From positions 434,001 through 498,000 of the forward strand of contig NZ_PRKW01000004.1 of NCBI RefSeq assembly GCF_002927275.1: DNA of 64,000 bases. The letters run 5' to 3'. The DNA is from Arthrobacter pityocampae (GTDB taxonomy: Bacteria; Actinomycetota; Actinomycetes; Actinomycetales; Micrococcaceae). Shown one piece after another: positions 8,907 to 17,666 of this stretch. The translations under genes and the position numbers were made by a program. The notes below the pieces were generated by a model. The model was not told the origin of the DNA and did not search any database. It saw only the letters and a list, made by a program, of their open reading frames with translations. Within the stretch, counting starts at the first letter, position 1; each line of letters starts with the position of its first letter.

Positions 8907-9293
8907 ATGGATGCTTCCGGTGCACCCGGGATGGCGCTGGGCCGACCGGTCGGGGCCGCCGAGGACGGCTCGCTGATGCCATCGGGGTACGCCTCGCCCG
9001 CCCAGGACTGGTTCGAGGACCGGATCGACCTCAACCGCCACCTCATCCGGGACATCACGAGCACGTACATCGTCCGCGTCTCCGGGCACGCCATGGACGG
9101 CGCCGGCATCTCCGACGGCGACGAGCTGATCGTCGACCGCGCCCTGCGCCCGCGGGACGGCTCGGTCGTCATCGCCGTGCTCGACGGCGAACTCGTTCTC
9201 CGGAGGATCCGCATCGCGTCCTCCGGGGTGGCGCTCGTCGCTGCGAGCGCGGACCACCCGCCCATCCCCGTCCCCGATCCGGGTCCCTGGTGA
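8907..9293 (+). pseudogene. umuD: UmuD-like S24 protein lacking the catalytic dyad, C-terminal frameshift
   Basis: 128 residues aligning along the UmuD fold: RIDLNRHLI, then VSGHAMDGAGISDGDELIVDRAL, then VIAVLDGELVLRRIRI. UmuD self-cleaves using Ser60 and Lys97 (E. coli numbering). Here the serine position is Ala62 (SGHAM instead of SGDSM) and the lysine position is Arg99, so self-cleavage should be impossible. The protein ends early in PDPGPW. In the +1 frame the DNA continues as [15 protein letters not shown] to a stop at 9329-9331, which matches the missing last strand (UmuD LDVFGVVIHVV). One base appears lost near 9283-9288. Restored, the frame would overlap the umuC start by 8 bp. It may be a decaying gene or a fixed uncleaved UmuD. 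Confidence 0.75.
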
Positions 9294-9323
9294 TCTGGGG
9301 CGTCGCCACCCGGTGCCTGCACC

Positions 9324-10601
9324 GTGTCTGAGCACGGCAGCAGCATCGCGCTCGTGGACGTCAACAATTTCTACGTGTCCGCGGAGCGTGCCTTCGACCC
9401 GTCGCTCGAGGACCGGCCCCTCGTGGTGCTCTCGAACAACGACGGCTGCGTCATCACGCGGAGCCCGGAGGCGAAGGCCCTCGGGATCACGATGGGCACG
9501 CCCTGGTTCAGGATCGCCGGCCAGGCGTCCGGCTGGGGGCTGCAGGTGCGCTCGAGCAACTACGAGCTCTACGGCGACCTGAGCGCCCGCGTCATGGAGC
9601 TGCTCGGCCGGCACACCGGGAACCTCGAGATCTACAGCATCGACGAGGCCTTCCTGACCCTCTCCGGACCCCTGGACGCCCAGCGGCGCACCGGCACCGA
9701 GATCCGGGCCACCGTCCGCCGCAATGTCGGGCTGCCCGTCTGCGTGGGGATCGCGCCGACCAAGACCCTCGCGAAGCTCGCCAACCGCTGGGCCAAGGGG
9801 AATCCCGAGTTCGACGGCGTGTGCCACTGGGGCCTCGTCCCCGAGGCGAACCGGCGGTCCCTGCTCCGGCGGCTCGCGGCCTCGGACGTCTGGGGCGTCG
9901 GGACGAAGAACGCCCAGCGGCTGGCCGCGATGGGGATCGACTCCGCCTGGGACCTCGCTGCCGCGGATCCCGTGGCCATCCGCAAGCGCTTCTCGGTGGT
10001 GCTGATGCGCACGGTCCTGGAGCTGCAGGGCACGCCCTGCATCGCGGGACGCGAATCCACCGGCAACGAGCAGGTCCTCTACTCCCGGTCCTTCGGGACG
10101 CCGGTGGCCACCCGGGCGGCGATGCACCAGGCCCTCAGCGTCTACGCGCAGGGCGCCGCGTCCCGCCTCGCCCGGAAGCACCTGCAGGGGCGGGTCCTCA
10201 CGGCCTTCGCCGCCACCTCGCCGTTCAGCGCAGGACGCACGAGCTCACCCACGATCTGCGTCCCCTTGCCCGCGCACACGGCGGACCCCCTCGAACTCTT
10301 GCGTGCCGCGGACACCCTCCTCCCCCTCATCGAGGAGGGCGTGCCCTACATCCGCGCGGGCGTCATCGTCACCGATCTCCGGCCCGCCGGCACCCAGGAC
10401 ACCCTGCTGCCCGCCGACGGCCCGGCATTCAAGGACACCGGGCCCCTCCTGCAGGACGTGGGGCGGCGCTTCGGTCGCTCGGCCATCGGCCTCGGGCACG
10501 CCGGGCTGAGGTCGGGATCCGACTGGACCATGAAACGGGACATGCTCTCACCCCACTACACGACGAAGTGGTCGGAACTGCCGGTGGTCAAGGCCCGGTA
10601 G
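9324..10601 (+). CDS. umuC: Error-prone DNA polymerase V catalytic subunit UmuC
   Basis: 425 residues of a Y-family polymerase, which copies past DNA lesions. Visible are the first catalytic Asp in [11 protein letters not shown], the finger motif [11 protein letters not shown], the acidic pair in [10 protein letters not shown] and the [12 protein letters not shown] stretch, followed by helix-hairpin-helix-like and little-finger regions and the UmuC C-terminal domain. It is full length. The start is GTG 9324. It pairs with the upstream umuD, which is catalytically defective, so normal activation by UmuD' is doubtful. No GAAC-N4-GTTC LexA box is visible upstream of umuD. Confidence 0.93.
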   Translation: MSEHGSSIALVDVNNFYVSAERAFDPSLEDRPLVVLSNNDGCVITRSPEAKALGITMGTPWFRIAGQASGWGLQVRSSNYELYGDLSARVMELLGRHTGNLEIYSIDEAFLTLSGPLDAQRRTGTEIRATVRRNVGLPVCVGIAPTKTLAKLANRWAKGNPEFDGVCHWGLVPEANRRSLLRRLAASDVWGVGTKNAQRLAAMGIDSAWDLAAADPVAIRKRFSVVLMRTVLELQGTPCIAGRESTGNEQVLYSRSFGTPVATRAAMHQALSVYAQGAASRLARKHLQGRVLTAFAATSPFSAGRTSSPTICVPLPAHTADPLELLRAADTLLPLIEEGVPYIRAGVIVTDLRPAGTQDTLLPADGPAFKDTGPLLQDVGRRFGRSAIGLGHAGLRSGSDWTMKRDMLSPHYTTKWSELPVVKAR

Positions 10602-10617
10602 TCGTCCGAGCCGGGCC
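10592..10617. terminator. Hairpin at convergent umuC / receiver-gene ends
   Basis: GGCCCGG at 10592-10598 pairs with CCGGGCC at 10611-10617, overlapping the umuC stop codon. It is short and lacks a T-run. Confidence 0.4.
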
Positions 10618-10634
10618 GCGTGCCAGGTGTACTG

Positions 10635-11021
10635 CTATGCGGCGTCGAGGACGTCCCCGGGGAGGACGGCGTCGAGATAGGCGCGGAGCGCGCGGGGGCT
10701 GAAGGGCTTCGCCATGAACTGGTCGGAGCCTGCCGCGAGGCACTGCTCCGCGGTGAGGTCCGGCGGCCGCGCGGAGATCGTGAGGAGGTGCGCGTCCGAA
10801 TGGGCACGCAGCCTCGGGCAGAGCTCGAGGCCGTCCATGTCCGGCAGGTTGAGGTCCAGGGTGATGAGCTCGGGGCGGACGGCGTCGACGAGGCGCTCCC
10901 CCTCCGCCCCGGTGCCGGCCTCGTGCACGGCGAACCCGCGCCCGGACAGCACGATGGCGAGCAACCGGCGGATGTCGGCGTCGTCCTCGATGACCACCGC
11001 GCTGCGCTGCAGTGTCTCCAT
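10635..11021 (-). CDS. Single-domain response regulator (receiver only)
   Basis: 128 residues consisting of one CheY-like receiver domain: VIEDDADIRR with the acidic pair near the N-terminus, the phospho-acceptor Asp in TLDLNLPDMDG, and the conserved Lys in FMAKPFSP. There is no DNA-binding or output domain. ATG 11021 is preferred over an upstream in-frame codon because the domain begins directly after it. No histidine kinase is adjacent; the nearest in the window is 38 kb away. It may act as a phosphate relay or bind a partner. Confidence 0.88.
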   Translation of the reverse strand: METLQRSAVVIEDDADIRRLLAIVLSGRGFAVHEAGTGAEGERLVDAVRPELITLDLNLPDMDGLELCPRLRAHSDAHLLTISARPPDLTAEQCLAAGSDQFMAKPFSPRALRAYLDAVLPGDVLDAA

Positions 11022-11163
11022 TGCCGACCTCCCTCCGTCCCGGTGCACCACGATCATCAGTCACCTTACCGTTTCCGGTGGCGGTCCGGTGGGAGGGTGC
11101 TCTCCGCTCGGTGGTTGACAGGCCGGGCCGGTCCCGTCCCTGGGCGGAACGCGGCGGTGCCGG

Positions 11164-11568
11164 TCAGGTCGGGCCGTCGCCCGCCTCCGGGCGTGTCTCC
11201 CCGGCCCGGTCGGCACGTCCGGGGTCCGTCGCCGCGGCCCGCGCCACGACGTCGTCGAGCTCGTCGAGGGTGAGCAGGTCCCGACGGAGGTGTCGTGTGC
11301 GGTAGCCGGCCCTGCCCACCATGTGCGCCGACACGGGGCTGGTGAGCAGCTGGAAGATCCAGCAGAGCACCAGCAGCGGGACGAGCGCCCAGCTCCCGGT
11401 CTCCACGGCGAGCGCGAGCAGGAACAGCAGCAGCCCGAGGACCTGCGGCTTGGTCGCGGCGTGCATCCGGGAGAGCAGATCCGGGAAGCGCACCAGGCCG
11501 ATGCCCGCGGCGAGGGACATGAGCGCACCACCGATGAGGAGGATCGAGACGATCACGTCGTTGATCAT
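11164..11568 (-). CDS. mrpG: Mrp Na+/H+ antiporter subunit G
   Basis: 134 residues with three membrane helices in the first 80 and the family stretch GLVRFPDLLSRMHAATKPQVLG. The C-terminal about 45 residues are hydrophilic and longer than in many MrpG proteins. It is the last gene of the antiporter operon and starts 4 bp after the mrpF stop. The complex expels Na+ in exchange for H+ and supports pH and salt tolerance. Confidence 0.93.
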   Translation of the reverse strand: MINDVIVSILLIGGALMSLAAGIGLVRFPDLLSRMHAATKPQVLGLLLFLLALAVETGSWALVPLLVLCWIFQLLTSPVSAHMVGRAGYRTRHLRRDLLTLDELDDVVARAAATDPGRADRAGETRPEAGDGPT

Positions 11569-11572
11569 CGCG

Positions 11573-11830
11573 CTACTTCCTGTCCGTGACGAAGCGCGCG
11601 ACGGTGACGGACCCGATGAAGCCGATGAGCGAGATCGCGACGAGCAGCACGAGGTTGTCGAGGTGGCGTCCCAGCACCATGTTGAGGACCAGTCCCGCGC
11701 CGATGACGGCGAGGACGACGTCGAGTGCCAGGACGCGGTCGAGGATCGAGGGCCCGCGGACGGCGCGGTAGAGCGCCAGCAGGACGGCGACGGAAAGTAT
11801 TCCTCCTGTGACATATACGACGGCGATCAT
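11573..11830 (-). CDS. mrpF: Mrp Na+/H+ antiporter subunit F
   Basis: 85 residues, three membrane helices, with the family motif RGPSILDRVLALDV. The start codon overlaps the mrpE stop (ATGA type), which implies coupled translation inside the operon. Confidence 0.93.
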   Translation of the reverse strand: MIAVVYVTGGILSVAVLLALYRAVRGPSILDRVLALDVVLAVIGAGLVLNMVLGRHLDNLVLLVAISLIGFIGSVTVARFVTDRK

Positions 11831-12375
11831 CGGCGGGCCTCCCGGGTCTGCAGAGTACGGAGGTCCGCCCGGCTGCCCATGATCCGGATCAGCCAGACCT
11901 CCGTGGCGCGGACGTCCCGCCGGATGGCCTCGGCGTCCTCCTCGGAGTCGATGTGGAGGCAGTGGAGGTACAGGGTCGAGGTGGAGCGGTCCACCTCCAG
12001 GACGAGGGATCCCGGGATCAGCGAGATGGCGTGGCCCGTGGCCGTGACGAGGAAGTCGGAGGAGCTGCGGAGCGGTACGGCCACCACGGCGCTCCGGAGG
12101 GACGGACCCTTCGACAGGGCGAGCCAGAACACCTCGGCACTGGCGATCACCAGCTGGTAGAGGAACCGACCCACGAAGGGGATCACCCACAGCACGTTGA
12201 ACCGGCCGGTCAGCTCGAGGGGCGGCAGGTAGAAGAAGTTCACGACGGCGTAGGCGATGACTGCCCCGAACACGAGGGTGCCGGGGCTGAAGTCCTGCCA
12301 CAGGGCACCCCAGACGAGGACGAGCCAGATGACGAGCGGCAGCTCGGTGACGAGGGGGATGTGCTGGCGGCTCAT
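11827..12375 (-). CDS. mrpE: Mrp Na+/H+ antiporter subunit E
   Basis: 182 residues. Two or three N-terminal helices are followed by the soluble MnhE domain, with ATGHAISLIPGSLVLEV and STLYLHCLHID. It is needed for assembly of the antiporter. It overlaps mrpD upstream and mrpF downstream by 4 bp each. Confidence 0.93.
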   Translation of the reverse strand: MSRQHIPLVTELPLVIWLVLVWGALWQDFSPGTLVFGAVIAYAVVNFFYLPPLELTGRFNVLWVIPFVGRFLYQLVIASAEVFWLALSKGPSLRSAVVAVPLRSSSDFLVTATGHAISLIPGSLVLEVDRSTSTLYLHCLHIDSEEDAEAIRRDVRATEVWLIRIMGSRADLRTLQTREARR

Positions 12376-13982
12376 GCGCCGGCCCCCGGCCCGAGGACGG
12401 CCTCGATGTAGGGGGTGCGGTCGAGCATCTCCTGCGCGGCGTCGTCGCTCAGCGCGAACAGCGGCCCGGCGAGGAGCGTGAGGGCGAGTCCGAGGCCGAC
12501 GAGGCCGATCGTCGGGCCCGTCATGGTGCGCGGCAGGAGCGTCACGGGGTCCTTGCCGGCGAAGCGCCCGGAGTCCTCGCCCGTGACGTGCCGGGAGGTG
12601 CCCACGCTGGAGCCGTCGGCCTTGCTCGCGAGGAGGATGGGGTCCGGGTCCTCGGCGTCGGCGGGGCTGCGCCAGAAGGCGCGGTTCCAGACCCGGGCCA
12701 TGACCAGGAGCGTCAGCAGGCTCGTCAGCACTCCCCCGGCGACCAGCACGAACGCGAGCGGCGTCCCGAGCTCCACGCCCGCCTGGATGAGTCCGAGCTT
12801 GCCGAGGAAGCCCGAGAACGGGGGGATCCCGGCGAGGTTCATGGCGGGCACGAAGAACAGGACGCCGAGCAGCGGTGAGAGCTTCGCCAGTCCGCCGAGG
12901 CGGTCGACGTTCGCCGTCCCGCCCCGGCGCTCGATCAGCCCCGTGACGAGGAACAGGCTCGTCTGGACGGTGATGTGGTGGGCCACGTAGTAGACCGCGG
13001 CGCCGAGCCCGATCCGCGAGGAGATGGCCAGCCCGAAGACCATGTACCCGATGTGGCTGACGAGGGTGAAGGACAGGAGCCGCTTGATGTCGGACTGCGC
13101 GAGCGCCCCGAGGATGCCCACCACCATGGTGAGCAGGGCGACGACCATGAGGAGGGAGTTGATGCGGTCGCCGGGGAAGAGCAGTGTCTCGACCCGGACC
13201 ATCGCATAGACGCCCACCTTGGTCAGCAGGCCGGCGAACACCGCGGTCACCGGGGCGGGCGCGGTGGGGTACGAGTCCGGGAGCCAGAAGGAGAGGGGGA
13301 AGACCGCGGCCTTGATCCCGAAGGCGACGAGCAGCATGAGGTGGAGCACCAGCTGCGTCGCCGGGTCCAGCGTCTCCAGCTTCACCGCGAGGTCCGCCAT
13401 GTTCACCGTGCCGGTGGCTCCGTAGATCATCGCGATGCTGATCAGGAACAGCATGGAGGACACCACGCTGACGACGACGTACGTCACCCCGGCGCGGATG
13501 CGCGGCGCGGTGCCGCCCAGCGTCATGAGCACGTAGCTCGCGGTCAGCAGGATCTCGAAGCCGACGTACAGGTTGAACAGGTCGCCCGTCAGGAAGGCGT
13601 TGGACACCCCGGCCACGAGGATCAGGTAGGTGGGGTGGAAGATCGACACGGGGCCGTCCTCGTCCCCGTCGGCCATGCCCTGGCCGGCGGCGTAGATCAG
13701 CACGGCGAGGCTGATGGCGGAGGACACCACGAGCATCAGGGCCGAGAACTGGTCCACCACGAGCACGATCCCGAACGGTGGCTCCCACCCGCCGAGCCTG
13801 ACGGCGTGGGTCCCGGTGGACGGGGCGGCGAGCAGCATCACCACCTCGATGATCAGGGTCACGCTGAGGGTCGAGATGCTGACGGCCCGCTGCGCCCGCG
13901 AATGGCGGATGAGCAGGAACGTGACGGCCGCCCCGAGGAACGGCAGGACGATGGCGAGGGGGGCGAGGTCGGCGGCGATCAC
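12372..13982 (-). CDS. mrpD: Mrp Na+/H+ antiporter subunit D
   Basis: About 536 residues related to the NuoM/N proton-pumping subunits of complex I, with about fourteen helices. The conserved region GIKAAVFPLSFWLPDSYPTAPAPVTAVFAG carries the functional Lys and the proline-rich segment. A polar stretch near residues 430-485 (with SKADGSSVGTSRHVTGEDS) separates the last helices and appears as an insertion. The start is GTG 13982, overlapping the mrpC stop. Confidence 0.93.
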   Translation of the reverse strand: MIAADLAPLAIVLPFLGAAVTFLLIRHSRAQRAVSISTLSVTLIIEVVMLLAAPSTGTHAVRLGGWEPPFGIVLVVDQFSALMLVVSSAISLAVLIYAAGQGMADGDEDGPVSIFHPTYLILVAGVSNAFLTGDLFNLYVGFEILLTASYVLMTLGGTAPRIRAGVTYVVVSVVSSMLFLISIAMIYGATGTVNMADLAVKLETLDPATQLVLHLMLLVAFGIKAAVFPLSFWLPDSYPTAPAPVTAVFAGLLTKVGVYAMVRVETLLFPGDRINSLLMVVALLTMVVGILGALAQSDIKRLLSFTLVSHIGYMVFGLAISSRIGLGAAVYYVAHHITVQTSLFLVTGLIERRGGTANVDRLGGLAKLSPLLGVLFFVPAMNLAGIPPFSGFLGKLGLIQAGVELGTPLAFVLVAGGVLTSLLTLLVMARVWNRAFWRSPADAEDPDPILLASKADGSSVGTSRHVTGEDSGRFAGKDPVTLLPRTMTGPTIGLVGLGLALTLLAGPLFALSDDAAQEMLDRTPYIEAVLGPGAGA

Positions 13983-14518
13983 AGGGCGTCCCCCTGCCTG
14001 CGGGACCCGGCTGCGGCATCGTCGTCGCCTCGGGCGGTCCGCACCTCGCGCGTGGCCGCGCCGTCGTAGGCGGTCGCGCCGGTGCGCTCGGCGGGGGCGT
14101 CCTCGTCGAAGAACTCGGAGGTCTCGGCGACGACGTCGGCGTCGTCCTCCCAGTCGTAGCTGTCCTGGTCCGCGACGCGACGGTCCTCGGGATCGTCCTG
14201 GACGTCGTCCTCGCGACCGAGGACCCATGAGCGGTAGATGATGCCGAGCATGAAGGCCGTGACCGCGAACGTGATGACGATCGCCGTCAGGATCAGGGCC
14301 TGCGGCAGGCTGTCCGCGTAGTCCTCCGCGGGGGTGCCCGGAATGTAGAGCGGTGATCTCCCGCTGCCCCCGCTCATGGCGAGCATCAGGATGTTCGCCC
14401 CGTTGCCGAGGAGGATCAGGCCGAGCAGCACGCGGGTCAGGCTCCGTTCGAGCAGCAGGTAGATGCCGGCGGCGAAGAACGCCGCCAAGAGGACGATCAG
14501 CGTGAGGTTGACGGTCAC
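13979..14518 (-). CDS. mrpC: Mrp Na+/H+ antiporter subunit C with acidic C-terminal tail
   Basis: 179 residues. The first about 105 are the NuoK-like three-helix core, with LILLGNGANILMLA and ALILTAIVITFAV. MrpC is commonly about 110-125 residues, so this one has an extra tail of about 65 residues that is strikingly rich in Asp and Glu (DDVQDDPEDRR, DWEDDADVV, EFFDEDAP). The tail would lie outside the membrane. The start is GTG 14518, overlapping the mrpA stop by GTGA. Confidence 0.92.
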   Translation of the reverse strand: MTVNLTLIVLLAAFFAAGIYLLLERSLTRVLLGLILLGNGANILMLAMSGGSGRSPLYIPGTPAEDYADSLPQALILTAIVITFAVTAFMLGIIYRSWVLGREDDVQDDPEDRRVADQDSYDWEDDADVVAETSEFFDEDAPAERTGATAYDGAATREVRTARGDDDAAAGSRRQGDAL

Positions 14519-17511
14519 GGCTGGACTCCTTCGACGGCGGGCGGGACGAGCGCATCGGACCGGGGGTCCTCCTCCACGGGGCGCTCCCCATCGCTGTGCT
14601 CGTCGATCTCCGAGCCCAGGCTGCGCAGCACATCCAGGACGAGGCCGACGACGATGATGTAGACCCCGATGTCGAAGATGGTGGAGGTCACGAACTTCAC
14701 GTCGCCGAAGACCGGCAGCCAGAACTCGAGGATGTAGCTCTCCAGGACCGAGCCTCCCACGAGCAGGGGGGCGGCCGCGGTGAGGGAGACGATCGCGAGC
14801 CCGATGCCGAGCAGCGCACCGGCGCTGACCGGGCTGGCTTCGGCCAGTTCGAACCGGCCGCCCGCCAGGTAGCGGATGGCGAGGGCGAGCCCCGCCATGA
14901 GCCCGCCGGCGAAGCCCCCGCCGGGCAGGTTGTGACCGGCGACGAGCAGGTAGAGGGACAGCACGATGATGGTGTGGAAGAGCAGCCGGGTGATGACCTC
15001 GAAGATGATCGACCGGCGCTCGGGCGCGAGGGTGCGCCCGGCCACGAGCCAGGGGTCGCGGGGGACGTCGGTGAACCGCGCCGCGAGCTCGCGGGCTGCC
15101 CCGGCGCGTCCGCGCGCGCCGAGGGGCTCCTGGCCCCGGTCCACCGAGCCGTCCTCGACGTCGGATGCCCTGCGCCGCGTGTCGCCGCGGCCGCGGACGA
15201 AGATGAGGCTCGCGATCCCGGTCGCGGCGATCGCGAGGACCGTGATCTCCCCGAAGGTGTCCCAGGCGCGGATGTCGACGAGGAGGACGTTGACGGCGTT
15301 GGCGCCGCCGCCCTCCTCGTAGGCCAGCCCCGGGTAGGCGAGGGAGATGGGCGCGGCAGTGCGCGAGGCCATCGCGGACATCGCGATCACGGCCATGATG
15401 CCGCCGAAGGCCAGGCCGAGCCCGGCGCGCAGGGCACGGTGCCGGCTCCCTGCACGGTTCCAGAGCCGGGCCGGCAGGGAGCGCAGCGCGAGCACGAAGG
15501 CGACCAGCACGATCGTCTCGACGAGCATCTGGGTGAGGGCGAGATCGGGGGCGCCCTGCAGCGCGAAGATCGCCGCCATCCCGTACCCGGTGATGCCGAC
15601 CATCAGGACGGCCATGAACCGCTTGGTGGACCGGAGCGCGGCGATGATGCCCACGATGATGACCAGCGCCGCGACGACCTGCGCGGGTGATTCGGCGATG
15701 ATGACATCCGTGGGCAGGGGCGCGTCGAACAGGACGAGCGCGGCGAGGGGGGTGACGACGGCGGTCGTCAGGATGACGAAGAGGTAGAAGGACAGCGAGC
15801 CGCGCTGGGTGCGCCCCGTGACCCACACGGCGACGTCGTCGAGGACGCCGATCAGCCCGCGATAGACCACCTCCGCCTCCCGGACCGCCGGGACGCGCCC
15901 CTGGAACCGTTCGAACGGCGCGCGGAGCAGATACAGCGCGGTCCCGACCGCGATCGTGACGATCGAGAGCAGCAGCGGGAGGTTCACGCCGTGCCACAGG
16001 GCCAGGTAGGGCGTCTCGCCGTCGGCCGGGAACAGGGTCAGGTAGGGCTGGATCAGGGCGTCCAGCGGGGCGGGCCAGAGCCCGAACACCACGGAGGCGA
16101 CGGCCAGCACGGCGGGCGCCAGCAGGAAGGACGTGCGGACCGGCGTGAACGGGGTCTGGGGCCGGCCGTGCTTCAGCGCGAAGGCGCCCCACACGAAGCG
16201 GGCGCTGTAGGCGAAGGTGAGGATGGACCCGAGGACGATCCCGCCGAGCAGGAGCATGCCGGCGGCTCCGTCCTCCGCGCGGTGGACGAACGCCTCGAGG
16301 ACCGATTCCTTCGCCACGAAACCCAGCAGCGGCGGCACCCCGGCCATCGACGCGGCGGCGACGAGCGCGACGGCGAACAGGGCGGGCGAGGTGGCGCCCA
16401 CCCCGGACAGGACCCGCAGGTCCCGGGTGCCGGACTGGTGGTCGATGATGCCGACCACCAGGAAGAGCGTGGCCTTGAAGAACCCGTGTGCGAGCAGCAG
16501 CCCGAGGCCGGCGAGGGCACCGTCGCGCCCCCCGAGACCCACCACCATGATCAGGAAGCCGAGCTGGCTCACCGTCCCGTAGGCCAGCACGAGCTTGAGA
16601 TCGAACTGGCGCAGCGCGCGCCAGCCGCCGAGCAGCATGGTGGCCATCCCGAGGCCGAAGATCACGGGGTACCAGAACGCGGTCTCCGTGAACCCAGGGG
16701 CGAACCGCGCCACCAGGAAGACGCCGGCCTTCACCATCGCCGCCGCATGCAGGTAGGCGCTGACGGGCGTGGGCGCGGCCATGGCCCCGGGCAGCCAGAA
16801 GTGGAAGGGGACGAGCGCCGACTTCGTGATGGCACCGACCAGCACGAGGCCGATCGCGACGTCGATCAGCAGGCCGCCGGCGGCGAGGGTGCCGGCGTCG
16901 GCCAGGATCTCGGAGATGCGGTAGGTCCCGGCCTCCTGCCCCAGGATGACCACGCCCACCAGCATCGCCAAGCCGCCGAACGTCGTCACGATCAGCGCCT
17001 GCAGGGCGGAGCGCCGGGCGGAGAGCCGCTGCCGCGAGTACCCGATCAGCAGGTAGGACAGGATGGTGGTCAGTTCCCAGAAGATGAACATCAGGATCAG
17101 GTCATCGGCAGTGACCAGCCCGAACATCGCGGCGGCGAAGGCGAGCAGCTGGGCGCCGAACGCGCCGACGTCGGGGTCGTCGTTCTTGAAATAGCGGGCG
17201 CAGTAGAAGAGGACGAGGGCGCCGACGCCGAGGATCAGGACGCACAGGACCGCCGCGAGGGCATCGAGCCGGAAGGTCAGCTCGACCTGCAGGCTGGGGA
17301 TCCAGGGGATGGTCAGCGACGGCGGGGCGTCCGGGCTGCCGTTCGGCGCGGCCTGGTCGGATGCCAGGACCCGCGGGAGCTCGGTCAGGAGCCAGACGAA
17401 GCCGGCGGCGGGCGCAGCAGCGAGGACGAAGAAGGCCGATCGGCCGAAGCGGGAGAAGAGCAAGGGCGCCACGAGTGCCAGCGCGAACATCGCGATGAGC
17501 ACGGGGAGCAT
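14515..17511 (-). CDS. mrpA: Mrp Na+/H+ antiporter subunit A (A-B fusion)
   Basis: 998 residues. The first about 500 are the NuoL-like ion channel, with SALVPFHFWLPGAMAAPTPVSAYLHAA. It is followed by the MrpA-specific C-terminal helices and, from about residue 800, an MnhB domain (HTIIVLSLYLLVAGHNLPGGGFAGGL). Subunit B is thus fused to A and no separate mrpB exists. It is the first and largest gene of mrpACDEFG. Upstream is a gap of 155 bp shared with a divergent MFS gene; a TAGACT box at about 17557 on the minus strand is a possible promoter. Confidence 0.95.
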   Translation of the reverse strand: MLPVLIAMFALALVAPLLFSRFGRSAFFVLAAAPAAGFVWLLTELPRVLASDQAAPNGSPDAPPSLTIPWIPSLQVELTFRLDALAAVLCVLILGVGALVLFYCARYFKNDDPDVGAFGAQLLAFAAAMFGLVTADDLILMFIFWELTTILSYLLIGYSRQRLSARRSALQALIVTTFGGLAMLVGVVILGQEAGTYRISEILADAGTLAAGGLLIDVAIGLVLVGAITKSALVPFHFWLPGAMAAPTPVSAYLHAAAMVKAGVFLVARFAPGFTETAFWYPVIFGLGMATMLLGGWRALRQFDLKLVLAYGTVSQLGFLIMVVGLGGRDGALAGLGLLLAHGFFKATLFLVVGIIDHQSGTRDLRVLSGVGATSPALFAVALVAAASMAGVPPLLGFVAKESVLEAFVHRAEDGAAGMLLLGGIVLGSILTFAYSARFVWGAFALKHGRPQTPFTPVRTSFLLAPAVLAVASVVFGLWPAPLDALIQPYLTLFPADGETPYLALWHGVNLPLLLSIVTIAVGTALYLLRAPFERFQGRVPAVREAEVVYRGLIGVLDDVAVWVTGRTQRGSLSFYLFVILTTAVVTPLAALVLFDAPLPTDVIIAESPAQVVAALVIIVGIIAALRSTKRFMAVLMVGITGYGMAAIFALQGAPDLALTQMLVETIVLVAFVLALRSLPARLWNRAGSRHRALRAGLGLAFGGIMAVIAMSAMASRTAAPISLAYPGLAYEEGGGANAVNVLLVDIRAWDTFGEITVLAIAATGIASLIFVRGRGDTRRRASDVEDGSVDRGQEPLGARGRAGAARELAARFTDVPRDPWLVAGRTLAPERRSIIFEVITRLLFHTIIVLSLYLLVAGHNLPGGGFAGGLMAGLALAIRYLAGGRFELAEASPVSAGALLGIGLAIVSLTAAAPLLVGGSVLESYILEFWLPVFGDVKFVTSTIFDIGVYIIVVGLVLDVLRSLGSEIDEHSDGERPVEEDPRSDALVPPAVEGVQP

Positions 17512-17653
17512 GAAGTCTCGATCTTCCGCTGGGGGGGACGGTCGGGCTCCTCCCAGTCTACCGTCGCGGATGCTTCAACCTTTCACTGTTACCCGGGGCC
17601 CGCCTTCTGCCGCCGCGTCCGTGCGGCGCGGAGTGACAGGGATCATACGGCGC

Positions 17654-17659
17654 TAGCAT
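17654..17659 (+). promoter_or_regulatory. -10 element of leaderless MFS gene
   Basis: TAGCAT followed by 7 nt and then ATG 17667, with no ribosome site between them. Confidence 0.55.
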
Positions 17660-17666
17660 TCACGCT

